Source: Humulus lupulus (taxonomy: Eukaryota > Streptophyta > Magnoliopsida > Rosales > Cannabaceae). Taken from it: a stretch of 64,000 nucleotides of DNA. The DNA is taken from NCBI RefSeq assembly GCF_963169125.1, contig NC_084795.1:193104214-193168213 (forward strand), read 5' to 3'. The translations under genes were made by a program, and so were the position numbers. Shown one piece after another: positions 22,137 to 34,544 of the stretch (positions are counted from its first letter, which is position 1; the number at the start of each line of letters is the position of its first letter). The notes below the pieces were generated by a model. That model was not told the origin of the DNA, did no database searches, and saw nothing but the letters and a program-made list of their open reading frames with translations.

Positions 22137-24492
22137 TGTAACGCCCTACTACCTTAGAGCTGTTACTTAGTGAGTTTAAAATAGAAATCGTGCTTTTGAC
22201 TGACTCTAAGTGGTTTCTAAAACCAAAAGTGTGAATAAACCAGAGTTTAAGGCTGTACTCTTTGAAAATGTTTAGTTTCATTGAAAACGTTAAGTATAAA
22301 ACATCTGGGATCCCAAAATAAGGTTTACAAAATATTTACAACTCAAAAATAGATTTACACTTGATCAACTATCAAAAGAATGGTTTAATACAGCCATATA
22401 CAAAATGCCCCCAACCAAAGCAGTCGGGCAGGCCGAACATGTACGCGCCGCCCCCACGCTCTCCATACTCATGGCCGGTTGACTGACTCCTTGCTTTTAC
22501 CTGCCACACGGAGCACCCGTGAGCTGAAGCCCAGCAAGAAAACCCAAATAGTACATAACATATGCAAATAATATAACTGGCATAATTCACTGATAAATAG
22601 GAAAACCATCAGATTAAACAAGCACGGCCATGCCGCCCCAGAGGCCTTACCAAAGCTTGGGGTCTCGGTCCTCACCGCAGGATAACTCATGTATCCCTTG
22701 GGTCCCACCCTGGCTATAGCATCCCATGTGCTGAGCGTTACTTCTGGCCCCACTGCCATACCCGGCCTACACCGCTCTCGGCCTTAGCCGTTCATTCCAT
22801 TATAATCACACATATAATACATTCAGAAATAACCATTCAAACATACAATAGTTCATCTAAGATTACACATTTGCACACAATACAATCTAGGGCCGTGCCC
22901 TGCAATCACACAGTGGGCCCATGCCCTATTCTCGGGTGTTCCGGTTTTCTTACCTTTAGATTCGGTAGCCTTGATCACCTGACTCCTTGAGCACGATCCT
23001 ACCCGAGCCCTAGCGCTTACCTAAGCAAAATCCACAATTCAAAGTCATTACCAAACCTGGAGCCCAAAAACTAGCCTCGGGACCAATCCCGAGCCCTCAC
23101 GGAGTCCTAGATCCCCAAAACAAAGTGGCGGAATCGAGCCCCGAACCCTAGGTCAAAATCCCTTCACAAAAGCCCAAAAATCCCCTCTGTGAACAGTGCA
23201 GCGCTCAAAAGAGGGCGTTGTAGCGCTACAAGCAGAACCACCCCATCAGAACAGGGGCTAGCGCTACAGCGCCCCCTGACTAGCGCTGTAGCGCTAGTTG
23301 CAGCCAGACCAAAACCAAAAATCGCATCTTGCTATTTTCTTCACCCATTTCAACTCCAAACTTGCCCAAACCTTTTCCAAACCCAAAAACACACATAACC
23401 ACACCTCACACTCATCCCAAGCATCCCAAGAACTCAATCCCAAGCTTAAGCAACCCAAAACTCAAAATCTAACACAATGAACCCAAAAACCAGAAATTCA
23501 CTCAAACAACAAGGATAGGGTCTTAGAAATCATACCGTGGGTGGAATTTTGACCTTGAATTGAACCCTAGACCTCCTTGGCTTGCAACTTCACAACCTTG
23601 ACCTGTTTTCCCCAAAAACCCCATCCCTTTAGCTCAAAAACACAACCCAAACCAGTCAAGCCCTAAAACAGAAAATCCCCAAGAACTTACCTCAATTTCT
23701 GATGTGATCTTGCTAACCCCTTGCCAATCCTCAAGCCTAGCTTAGGATCCTTGATGCTCAGCCTACCCTAGCTCTCCACTGAGCTTGACACCAAGAAAAA
23801 TGAAGGAATTTGGTTGGGAGAGCCACAAACCGATCTTGGACAAACCCCCTCAGCTTTTCTCTTTCTTTTTCCCTTTCTCTTCCTTCTTCTTTCTTTTCAG
23901 CCTATAACTCCTTTTTCTACAAAATCCACTAAGTAAAAAGCCCTCCTTTAATTCATCTCTTACAAGCCTAAAGACCAAAATGCCCTCCCTTACTAATTCT
24001 AAACCTTTATGCCCATAAAGGGGCATTTTAGTCATATTACCCAAATTCCCACTAATTCCTCAAGTGTTCCTAATAATTCCCGCTCGCTACCCAATACCTG
24101 ATTAATAATCAATTATGCATTCCTCATCATCAAGATTAACCTCAATATATTCCAAATTCTCATTAAAACTCCCCAGGCTTAACCCAAGTCGGGTATAGAT
24201 TCCCGCTTTGACTTTTCCGCTAACCCGCTCACTCTAGGGTCGTCTCGAGTCATGGATCACCGATATCAACACAGTCATGCCCAAAATGGCCAAATTACAA
24301 ATATGCTCAATCAGGCCTACATGCATACTAATTCACATAGTCATGCATCACAAATAATTAAATAGTCATATAACGTGCATTAAATCATAATCATGCATTA
24401 AACTCATTAAAGTCACACACAGAATCCCATTATGCCCTCCAGGCACACTACTCAAGGCCCTTAAGCCTTAACAACGAATTTGGGTCGTTACA
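22137..24492 (-). repeat. Gypsy solo LTR L2 inserted in Tat1 gag
   Basis: A 2356-bp LTR reading TGTAACGCCC to GGGTCGTTACA on the plus strand (reverse orientation), flanked by a perfect TAGGT duplication with no internal sequence, so it is a solo LTR. It carries the shared gypsy LTR blocks: TGGGATCCCA near 22308, the conserved hairpin-like block and splice-like site near 22495-22545, a second donor-like block near 22943, and a GC-rich palindrome cluster with AGCGCT words at about 23200-23300. It is younger than Tat1. Confidence 0.95.
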
Positions 24493-24497
24493 TAGGT

Positions 24498-25566
24498 TGT
24501 TTGGGGCATTCCCTCCATTACGTACCTCGGATCGGGCTCCCCCCGAGCGAGCCTGACTACCATCTCTAGCTCGATCCTCTCTGTGAGAGTTGAGGTGATC
24601 TCGAAGGTCGTCTCCCTGGGCGGTCCGGTGGCTTTGTGCCGAACTTAGTCGCTGACGTAGGTCTCCTCCAGAGAGATCACTCTGGCGACTACCGGTCCAA
24701 TGACTCCTGCTAGACAGGCTTGGAGTCCGTCTTTGGTGGTGAGGACCCGAGCTTTCTTCCGGCGCCCTACTACGTCGGGAAGGTCCCGCTGATGGTGGGT
24801 TTCTCCTACTACTCCCGTAATCTGGAATGTCTCGGACGGGCCGAGGAGGAGAAGGATATCTGATCGGAGATGGAGGATGCCTGACTGGAGAAGCGATCCT
24901 GGTTCCGTCTGGATGAATCAAGTTCGGTGGGGGCCTTTCGGCCCTGCCAACTTGCTGGTCTGGTGCCGAGCGATCTGGACGAGGCGCAGGACGGTCTTCG
25001 GGTACGGGCTGACGTCGTGGGCCCTCCCCGGATCTCCTCCGGGAACTTCCTCGATCTCTTCTAGGCGTCCTCGAGGATGGTTGAGAGCTAGGAGTCGACG
25101 TCCTAACCGAACGGTTGTATTGCTGTTGTCCGGTCCCAGGCATTTCCCCGAGGTTTGCGTCTCGATGGTGCGATGAAGGGGTGGAGTTGGCTGCTGGAAG
25201 TCTATCCGAACGGCTATGCCTGGACCGATTACCCCGGCGAGACTTTGGAGCCTCACCTTGCTTTTCTCCAACGTTAACGTTGGTTGTGAGAGGGGGTAGT
25301 CGGGCCAGAATATCCTGGATTTGCTGACCGGCTACTGCTAACTGGCTCCTCAGTTGAGCATTCTCCATCTCCACCGCAGTATAATAACACGGGTTTGGAT
25401 TAGGTGGCCGGGGCGCCGAACTACCTGTATCGTCTTGGCCAGCCACCTACTTTCCTGGCCGCTACTGGACTTCAGGAATTTGTTCATCAGGGATGGCAAT
25501 ATGATGAGCCTCCTGCCCATCATGCTGCTCTATTTCGTTGCCATGCCTGGACCGAGTGGTTACCAT
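24498..25566 (-). pseudogene. Tat1 gag, N-terminal part
   Basis: Starts at ATG 25566, 55 bp inside the 5' LTR, by alignment with the other copies (MV-TRS-HGNE). Two early TAG codons follow (CAG in the copy at 58732), after which the frame is open from 25446. The protein is rich in Arg, Ser and Pro, has a short MENAQLRSQL helix near its start, and is low complexity in the middle. It is cut at 24497 by solo LTR L2. Confidence 0.85.
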
Positions 25567-25621
25567 AGTTGGATGTTTGCAGCAGCACTAATCGAACTTG
25601 CTCTCAATGAAAGCACCAAAC

Positions 25622-26386
25622 TGTTGACGCGGTTCTTCGCCAACAGGTAATTAAGAGAAGAAGAGAAAGGGATTAGTGCTGAATATAGAACCGTCGCAGA
25701 TATAGAATCTTAGAGAATGAACTAGGAGACTCAAGACACATTTTTAAGTGGTTCGAAGGTTAAAATCCTTCTACTCCACTAGTCAATATTATTGATATAC
25801 TCTGGGTATTTGGTTACAAAGCATATATCTATTCAGAGAATATTTTTTCCAACCCTTATTAACTCCCCAGTTCTCCATATTTATAGGAGAAGGCACCTGG
25901 AAGTTGGTAAGGAGGTCATCCCGTGACCTTATTATTTGTCATATCAACTCTGTGACATTCATGATTAATTCCTAAACCTGACACACAAGTATGGTCAAAT
26001 CGATAGGTAAGGAGATAATGGGCCGCACGGCCCAACCCAGCCGTGGGTATCTGAACACGCACGTTCCTGCTGCGTGTCCGAGAAGTCAGGGAGATATCGG
26101 ACACGTGATGTCAGACATATGCACGTTTATCTTGCGTGTGTTGACTTTACAGAGGGTCAGAGCTCCATATATAGCTCGCATCACGAGCTACTCCCCTGAC
26201 CAAACCTTCGGCCTTCAAATTCTTTTCTCCAGCCCTGGGCAACTTTGGCGAGTCCTTAGGGATTGCTCGAGCTAAGAAGGTACGACCTCGAAACGGGAGC
26301 TCCGGTCTTGGGGATGTTCATGGACTAATCGTGATTAGTCCGTAGCTCAGCCTGCTAATCAGCCCGTGGGAAAATCAGGGCGTACA
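25622..26386 (-). repeat. Tat1 5' LTR
   Basis: 765 bp, the partner of 11622-12386. TATAAATA lies at about 25876-25884 (minus strand). Directly inside it, in element orientation, is GTTTGGTGCTTTCATTGAGA, which is conserved after the LTRs at 41266 and 58676. A primer site starting TGGTGCTTTC is likely, but I could not assign the tRNA. Confidence 0.95.
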
Positions 26387-26391
26387 GACTT
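26387..26391. repeat. Target-site duplication of Tat1 (right copy)
   Basis: GACTT, an exact match to 11617-11621. Confidence 0.95.
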
Positions 26392-26771
26392 TAATTCATA
26401 TCGATCCATGTCATATATAATCATATTATATAAAGCACCTTTACCGAGATGTCTTTCCACATCAATAATCTGAATCTAGATTATTTGTATCATTATGATA
26501 CTCAGTAAACCGTACTTACGATTCCAATTAAAGAATTCCATAACTTTAATTTGTTGTTGTTGACTATTTTTATTCATTCATGTGATCTTAATTCTCTCGT
26601 ACTAATACAAGATCACATCCTCAATAATGAATATGGAATTTTTCTGATATTTACAAAATTATTCAAACAATAATTTAACAATCTAAATATGACAATAATA
26701 ATTAATGGTTGTATTTATTTATTCACAGAAAAACAAATGTCTTTACATGCTTTTAGGACACACTCCTAATA
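26392..26771 (-). repeat. Solo copia-type LTR, part 2 (5' portion of the LTR)
   Basis: Continues part 1 (10106-11621) across the Tat1 insertion. On the minus strand it starts TATTAGGAGTGTGTCCTAAA at 26771. It is AT-rich and non-coding. Satellite resumes at GGACATACATGG. Confidence 0.8.
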
Positions 26772-27397
26772 GGACATACATGGTCCGGGAGGTTCAAACC
26801 CAAATTGGACGCAAGGCCCAATGCCTAGTCCCATCCCGGACATGTATGGTTTGGGTGGTTCAAAACAAAATGGGTTGAAAGGCCCAATGCCTAGTCCCAA
26901 CTCGGACATGCTGCTCCAGGGGGTTTAAAACCAAATGGTACGCAAGGCCCAATACCTAGTCCCATCCCAAACATACATGGTCTGAGATGTTGAAACCCAA
27001 ATGGGACGCAAGGAACAATGCCTATTCCCATGCTGGACATGCTTGGTCTGGGCGGTTTAAAACCAAATGGGATGCAAGGCCCAATGCCTAGTCTCTTCCT
27101 GGACATTCTTGGTCCAAGGGACTTAAAACCAAGTGGGACGCAAGGCTCAATGCCTAGTCCCATCACGGACATGCTTGCTTTGGGGCGTTTAAAACCAAAT
27201 GGGACACAAGGCACCATTCCTAGTCCCATCCCAGAGATACATGGTTCGGGAGGTTCAACCCCAAATGGGACACAAGGCCCAATGCCTAGTCCCATCCCGG
27301 AGATGCATGGTTCGGGTGGTTCAAAACAAAATGGGTTGAAAGGCCCAATGCCTAGTCCCAACTTGGACATGCTTGTCCATGGGGTTTAAAACCAAAT
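26772..27397. repeat. 66-bp satellite array, block 2
   Basis: About 9.5 monomers of the same family as block 1, directly continuing the array interrupted at 10105. Variant order includes the CCAAGTGGGAC and AGAGATACATGG types. It ends where solo LTR L3 begins. Confidence 0.95.
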
Positions 27398-29555
27398 TGT
27401 AACGCCCTACTTCCTTAGAGTCGCTACTAAGTGAGTTTGAAAATGTGCTTTCAACTCGCTAATCGAAGTTTTAGGTCAAATAGTGTAATTAAGCCATAAA
27501 TAGAGGAAAACTTTAGAAATAACAATTTCCATAGAAAATCATAAAAGTTTTACACTTGGGATCCCAAAATACAGTTTAGAAATATTTACAACATATAAAC
27601 TGAACCAAGTCGACCGAACGACAAAATCTAGGTTTATTTACAAGCATCTCCCAAAATCCTCTAGCTGTGGCAGCCAGGCTGGCCAAACATGTACACGCCG
27701 CCTCACTCCTGCTGTACTCATGGTTGGTTGGCCTTCTCTTTACCCTTACCTGCACCACAGAGCATCTGTGAGCCGAAGCCCAGCAAGAAAACCCAAAAAC
27801 AGATAACATATGCAACACATATATCAAGAATATAAACAGGCCACCAATAGGCTAAATACATACGGCTTAGCCGTCCCAGGCGTTTACCAAGCCCTGTGTT
27901 CGCGGACCACACCGTGAGGATATCCCAGGTATCCTTTCAGGGACTCACCCTGGCAACTCGCACTCCACGTGCTCAACGCTACTCCCGGCCCCTTGCCGTT
28001 CTCGGCCTTGCACTCAACATGCCCAACGCCGTTCCCGGCCGTTCGCCATTCTCGGCCTACACCGTTCCCGGCTCTTGCCGAACATTCACATAATAGCAAT
28101 CATAGCATAGCAAGCAAATACAGAATTCTAGCATATTCAGCTAAAGGGCTACGCCACACAGTTCTAACATTTGGGCTCAGCCCTGCATACCAATTCTATT
28201 CAACACACACAGGGCTCAGCCCTGCACACAAGCTCTATGGGAATAGGGGTTTTCTTACCTGAGTCCCGAGCTCTCCGAGCACCGATGTCCCGAGAACAGT
28301 CCTCTAACTTAAGCCACTCCGAATCCCTAGTCACAACATATTAAAAATATCCATCCATCAAATTCTAATCCAATAAATAACTCCGAGCCATAACCCTAAC
28401 CTTCGGGACCTTGCATTCTATCAATCCGAGTGATAAAATCCATCCCGAGCCTTACCCATTGAGTTCCCGAGCCTAAATACCCTTAAAAGCATAGACTGGC
28501 GCTAAGAGCCGCGACCCCACCCACAAGAGCTGTGGCTAGCCTCAAAACAGAGGCTAGCACACCCCTGCAACACACACGGGGCGCGACGCGCACACCAAGC
28601 ACCGCAGTACGCATGAACTTCTCGGCCTCCCATGGCCACGCGCGCACACGGGCCGCGGCCCTCACCTCCAAACCCAGAATTCTTCACCAATTTCCTATAT
28701 TTCCTTTGACCCTAGAACTTAGCTAGCAATCCCTGATAATTAACACAACATACCAACTCAATATCAACATAAAAAACCCAATCTGCTCCAAAACTCAACT
28801 AAAACACTCAAGAACAATCCAAACTTAACTAACATGCAAACTCTAACAAACCAGCTACAATTCTACACATAATCTTTATAATTAAAGCTTACCCCTTGTT
28901 GAATTAAACCTTTGAACCAGCCCTTTATGCTCCAAGCTCTAAGCTCCCTAAATTCCCAGCAGAACTCCTTAGACCTTACTCTTGATTCCACCAAGGATTC
29001 TCCCAATCTTCAAATGGAGAGAAGAAGAAAGACCACCTCAAGAGATAGAAAAGGGAGAGAGTCATTTTCTGAATGCTCTACACAATTCTAAGTTTTGTTT
29101 TACTTAACTTATGTGATTACCTCAAGGCTCAGGGTACCAAAACATCCCCGAGGGAAAATGGCAAATTTCCCCAATGTCCCCTCCTAGACATTCTATTCTC
29201 AAATATATCTCCAAATATTTATTTTGATAACCCCATAACCCCATAACACACCTAGTACCCAAACTACCCCTTGACTCGCCCCGAGTCGGATTCTCAACCC
29301 CGTTGAGACTCTCTTGCTAACCGCTCACTAGGACTGTCTCGGACCGTGCTGCATAGACATATCACATATATATAACATTTATCACAATTATACCCCTAAT
29401 ATCCAGACGGGGTCCACATGCACATTTAACTCAACTAAACATGCATCATAATCATATATTCACATAAATCCACATATAAACATATTAAATCATTTATTTC
29501 CCTCCAGGCACACTAATCAAGGCCCTAAGCCCGATTAGAAAATTCGGGTCGTTAC
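27398..29555 (-). repeat. Gypsy solo LTR L3 in satellite
   Basis: About 2160 bp, TGTAACGCCC to GGGTCGTTAC(C)A on the plus strand, with satellite on both sides and no internal sequence. The target duplication is eroded (CAAAT on the left, about CATTG on the right). It contains the shared TGGGATCCCA block (27557), the conserved splice-like block (about 27748-27795), a second donor-like block (about 28250), and a GC-rich segment with CGCG/GGCTAGC words at 28495-28680. Confidence 0.88.
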
Positions 29556-30837
29556 CATTGGTACGCAAGGCCCAATCCCTAGTCCCATCCCAAACATACA
29601 TGGTCCGGGAAGTTAAAACCCAAATGGTACGCAAGGACCAATGCCTAGTCCCATCCCAGACATGCTTGGTCCGGGGGTTTACAACCAAATATGACGAAAG
29701 GCACAATGCCCAGTCCACACCCGAACACACATATTCTGGGAGGTCCAAACCAAAATAGGACTCAAGGCCCAATGCCTAGTCCCATCCCAGCCATATAATG
29801 TGCGGGAGGTTTAAATCCATATGGGATGCACGGCCCAATGCCTAGTGCCATCCCTAACATTCTTGGTTCACGGGGTTTAAAACCAAATGGGACGCAAGGC
29901 ACAAAGCCCAGACCAATCCCCAACGTGAATGGTCAGGGAGGTTTAAAAACCATATGGGAGGGAAGGCCCAATGCCTAGTCCCTACTCGGACATTCTTGGT
30001 TTGGGGTGTTTAAAACCAAATGTGATGCAAGGCACAATTCCTAGTCCCATCTCGGACATACATGGTCCGAGAATTTCAAACCCAAATGGGATGCAATGCC
30101 CAATGCCTAGTCCCATCCTGGACTTGCTTGGTTTGGGGGGTTCAAAACCAAATGGGATGAAAGGCCCAATCCCTAGTCCCATCTCGGACATGCTTGGTCG
30201 AGGGGGTTTAAAACCAAAAGGTACGCAAGGCCCAATGCCTTTTCCCATTCCGAACATACATGGTCCGGGAGGTTCAAACCCAAATGAAATGCAACATCCA
30301 ATGCCTATTCCCATCCTGGACATGCTTGGTCTGGGGTTTTAAAACCAAATCGGACGAAAGGCCCAATGCCTAGTCCGATCACGAATATGCTTTGTTCGGG
30401 GGGTACAAAACCAAATGGGATAAAAGGCCCAATCCCTAGTCCCATCTCGGACATGCTTGGTCCGGGGTGTATACAAACAAATGTGACGAAAGACACAAAG
30501 CCCAGTCCTATCCCAGGCTTACATTGTCCGGGAGGTTCAAACCCAATGGGACGCAAGGCCCAATTCCTAGTCCCATCTCGGACATACATGGTTTGGAAGG
30601 TTCATACCCAAATGGGACGCAAGGCCCAATGCCTAGTCCCATCCCGGACATGCTTGGTTCGGGGGGTTCAAAACCAAATGGGATGAAAGGCCCAATGCCT
30701 AGTCCCATCTCGGACATGCTTAGTCCAGGGGGTTTAAAATAAAATGGTATGCAAGGCCCAAGGCCTAGACCCATTCGGAACATACATGGTCCGGGAGGTT
30801 CAAACCCAAATTGGACGCAAGGACCGATGCCTATTCC
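29556..30837. repeat. 66-bp satellite array, block 3
   Basis: About 19 monomers. A clear example of the dyad structure is 30612-30663: ATGGGAC 30612-30618, GTCCCAT 30636-30642, CCCGGAC 30643-30649, GTTCGGG 30657-30663. It stops abruptly inside a monomer (CTATTCC, 30831-30837). Confidence 0.95.
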
Positions 30838-31129
30838 TTCATTGATGGGCCATCAACAGTCTTCTGTGTTGCTGAACATTAGAAACAAGAGTCAAGTAAC
30901 CAACTTGTAAACTATTCTCCTATTATAGAAACAAATAAAGTGAAAAACAAACCTGTAGTTGCATGAACAGTTGTCATTAAACCTTCAAGAATACCAAATT
31001 CCTTAAGAACAACCCGTGTAAAGTAATAAGAAATTCACTCAGCGAATAACTAAAAAGCATATTATTCATAAATGTATATTAATTATTAATGATATCTAAC
31101 TCCAACCATTCAATACTATTACTATAAAA

Positions 31130-31225
31130 TACAAAAAAAATATTTTATTATATATTTATACTATTATTATTACTATATAATATATATTTATATGTATACT
31201 ATTACTATATAATATATTTATACTA
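31130..31225. repeat. AT-rich microsatellite
   Basis: Imperfect repeats of TATTA, ACTATTATT and ATATATTTATA units. Confidence 0.85.
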
Positions 31226-34207
31226 TTACTTGCTTATCAACTTTAGGCAAACATATATTAGCAAAACTAGCTCACAAGAATAACAGTAATACAGTAAGAA
31301 GAATCAAATGTAATAATGCACAAGAATCTGAGATTACACCATAAGTCTTTATTAAGCCTCAACAATCTGAGATTACACCCTATACACAGTTTAGAAGAAC
31401 TAGCACACTCAAATTATAACAGTTCACACATAATAGAAGTCCTGAAGAAACTATCTCATTAAGCTAGTTCTCTCTTTCTTAAAGTGTAATCTCTAAAAAA
31501 TACTGTATTATAGAATGAGCTACATGCCATTCTCTTTGGTTTTCCTTTGTTAAGATTTTTAGAGAACTTTTCATCCTTTGAAAAACAACTATTAGTGTAA
31601 TTTACTATTAACACAGTTAGAAGAATAGTCTATCAAAAAACTTGATCTTGAACAAATATCCATAAAACAAATATTATCACTCAAAAGTTCTTAATTACAA
31701 GTGCCAAATGTACAACCACACATATTCTTTATCAATAATATTAACCACTTGTCAATTGAAAACATGCCAACAAATAATCTCATATTATAGTTGTTGTATT
31801 ATAAACCCCTGCAAAAACAGATTACAAACACACAGAAAAATGGCTAACAATATCGAAGACAAAGTCAGCTGACAGAAATTTAATCAAACACACCAGAAAC
31901 GCCCAAGTTTTCTTTGTTCAGACTTAACCAAATCAGGTTAGTCCTACAGCCAAGGCAACAGAGGTCCTTAGTCAAATTCACTATCAAACATGAGATTACA
32001 CACTCAAGGCACACAATGACAAGAAGTTTTCTCAAGTAAGTGATATTCTGTTATATTCCACAGTAGTAGGTAAGACTATAGTCAAGTAAGTCAACTAGTC
32101 ATCTCAACAAGTTTAATATCACTTGTAGTAAACATATCTTTCTAGTGTAGTTAGAAAGCTGGCTTATAAAGTTTGTTATGGTAGTTATATCCTACACATT
32201 GTATAAATGTTCCATCTGTCTTATAAAGCTAGTTGGGTATTGTAAGGAAGAAAAAAAACTCAAGAAAAGAAGAGTGCAAACAGAGAAAAAAAGCTGAGAT
32301 GTGATATTCATTCTTGCAAGGTTGAGTTCTGTAATGGTGTGTGTTCTTTCTTACTTTCTTTTCTAGTTTCTTGCTATGATCATAAGGTGTTTGTGTGTGT
32401 TATTTAATTCTTTAACTGAGATTTTTGTTTCTTATTGAAAACATTTGGGGGCTTGGAATTGGTGAAGTAAAATCTAAACAAATGCATCAAGTTCATTTAA
32501 TTTTTAAATGTAGAACATCATATTGCAGCTTAGATGTAGTAAATCTTAGAAGAGAAATAGAAGAAGCAACACTTTTAATAACCCATGCTGCTAAACAAGC
32601 TCTATCCAAATTCATCTCTACAGAGTTTAAAGGTTCTAAAAAGCTTGTCTCTCTGATATGAAAGCTTCTGCAGTTCACAAATGTCATTTTCAAGCATATC
32701 TTCATTACAATATTTTGCCATTCAGAACAGGTGTTATACATTCTCAATGTGCATAGAAGTGCAAAAAAAAAAGCTTCAAACCAACTTTTTAAATCTGTTT
32801 TAGGGATAGTAAAAATAAAAAGTGGAAGTATACATTCCAAAAAACAATCACCATATTCCATTACACCAGTTGATTATATATTTACATAGGAAATAACTTG
32901 GCTTAAAATATACACTATATAATGCATAATCCAAATGCAATGACAAATGATGCCAAAGCAATTACTGTAGTTTCCACTGTCTTTTTATAGATTGAATCTT
33001 AGAATCAATAAAGAGATTGTCAAGCCCTTGGGGCTGGTTTTGTCCGTGGAGTAGAGCGGTGTCTAGCCAACACTCATTTGAACCACGTATGTGTTTGTGT
33101 TCCTCTTTATGTTTCATTTCTGTTTTGATTTGATTCCTTGATTAAACCAGTTTTGTCTTTAAGATTGATTATTGATCAATTGTATTCTGGTTTATGATGT
33201 GTTTTCTGGTTTATGGTGTGTTGATTTTGACTACAATTTGTCAAATATATATCATCATTAAGACTGTATTATTATTATTATTTAATTCATTTTCATTGGT
33301 GCATTTTTCAAAATTTAATCTCATTCACTAAACAAACAAAAGAAAACACTTTCTTAAATCTTAATTATAAGGAAGATCAATGATCTGGGTTTTGGAAAGA
33401 CAATCTTCAGGATTACATTGACTAATACCATTTAAATTATGAAAAGAACAGCAGGGTGTTCAGTTGTCTTTCCGAAATATGAGACAACTCCCAAACTCTT
33501 TTCACACCAGAATTTTATCCATGCAAAACTCATTCTACATCAATCAGTTGTACTAATAACTCTAACAATATCATGAAAATCCTAAAATCCATAATGGAAA
33601 ACATCACTGTGCTAATTAAGGCAAATTAGTTTACCCATTATAGGCCATATAAATACCAAGTTTAGTATGAATAAAAAAAATTACACCTTTCCCACAATAG
33701 GAAACAAACTTCTTATGTCCAAACCAACCGAGATAGTTTGTAAATATAAAATCAGGGAAAGGAGTTAAACCTGAATGCTCTAAAGCCTACCTCAACTCTA
33801 CCATTTGCTTCCTTCTAGCTCCTCAAACCAAGACCTGATTGGAAATTGGAACAAAATGAACATAAAACAAAGGAGGCATTTTGCCAAGAATTTAACTAGA
33901 TAAAACTGAGACAAAACACATAAAACTCAACCAAAGATTTTAATTTGGAAATATGCAAAATCTAATTTTATAGATTATAGGAGACCGTACCAAAACAAAT
34001 GTCCCAGCAATATGAAAAATCGAAAACACATGCAAAATTGAAAATTAATTTTGAAAACCACAGATTTTATAGATTCTATGAGATTCAAGCTGATAAATCT
34101 AACATCTAAAACTAATTACTTACTTGGCTTGCCAAGACCGAAGAGAAGAACAAATTTGAGAAGCCCAACGACTAGAAATCAAAGGTTGACAGAGAGATAG
34201 AGAAAGA

Positions 34208-34230
34208 CGAGAGAGAGAGAGAGAGAGAGT
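34208..34230. repeat. (GA)n microsatellite
   Basis: About eleven GA dinucleotides in a purine-rich stretch; (CT)n on the minus strand, common in plant 5' UTRs. Confidence 0.9.
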
Positions 34231-34462
34231 GAGGAGTTCGAAGACCGTACGACCAAGCCGAAGAAACGGGTCTCTTCTTTGTGTCGATATGTTGGAAATG
34301 GGCAGAAATGTTGAAAGAAAGCTCAGAAATGGGGGTCTCGGGTCTCAAAAATGGGAAGAGAAAGGAGATGGGTGTCTTGGGATTCTCAAGTCTCAGAAAT
34401 GAAAAAAAGTTTCTAAGTGGCAGGATGTGAATATATTACTGCCCTTTTCACATAAAAAGTTT

Positions 34463-34509
34463 CCCAATATAATACTCTACAATAATACTTTTCTATTAGT
34501 ATTATATTG
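34463..34509. repeat. Short inverted repeat
   Basis: CAATATAATACT and AGTATTATATTG form 12-bp perfect arms about 23 nt apart. It could be a small hairpin or a decayed MITE end. Confidence 0.6.
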
Positions 34510-34544
34510 ATGTGTTATGGAAATGGGTATTTGGTGTGGTGGTT

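Larger units (their letters stand above)
11622..26386 (-). mobile_element. Tat1: complete Tat/Retand-like Ty3/gypsy element
   Basis: A 14,765-bp element with two 765-bp LTRs and a perfect GACTT target duplication. Minus-strand order: 5' LTR (26386-25622), gag, protease, RT, RNase H, second RNase H-like domain, integrase (ending 16885), tandem repeats, then an antisense four-exon gene on the plus strand and the 3' LTR (12386-11622). The second RNase H-like domain and the antisense gene are marks of the plant Tat lineage. The two LTRs differ at about two dozen positions by eye with no length difference, so insertion is fairly recent. Gag is split by a later gypsy solo LTR, and all frames carry stops, so the copy is dead. 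Confidence 0.9.
30838..34520. other. Unclassified AT-rich segment, no supported gene
   Basis: It begins mid-satellite and ends next to the truncated LTR L4. No LTR ends, target duplication or transposase frame is visible. The only frames are a plus-strand frame of about 78 codons at 32425-32661 and an overlapping 122-codon minus frame; neither resembles a family I know. Features inside: AT microsatellite (31130-31225), (GA)n run (34208-34230) and an inverted repeat (34463-34509). Read on the minus strand, 34250-34120 resembles a plant 5' UTR: CT-rich, followed by a GTAAGT donor. It could be captured gene sequence or an unrecognised transposon. Confidence 0.4.

Noticed and set aside
27393..29560. 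Perfect target duplication for solo LTR L3
   Set aside because: Left CAAAT and right CATTG do not match exactly; the boundary is taken from LTR homology instead.
32425..32861. Small protein genes on either strand in the AT-rich segment
   Set aside because: The two frames overlap on opposite strands, have no recognisable domain or supporting splice structure, and lengths near chance.
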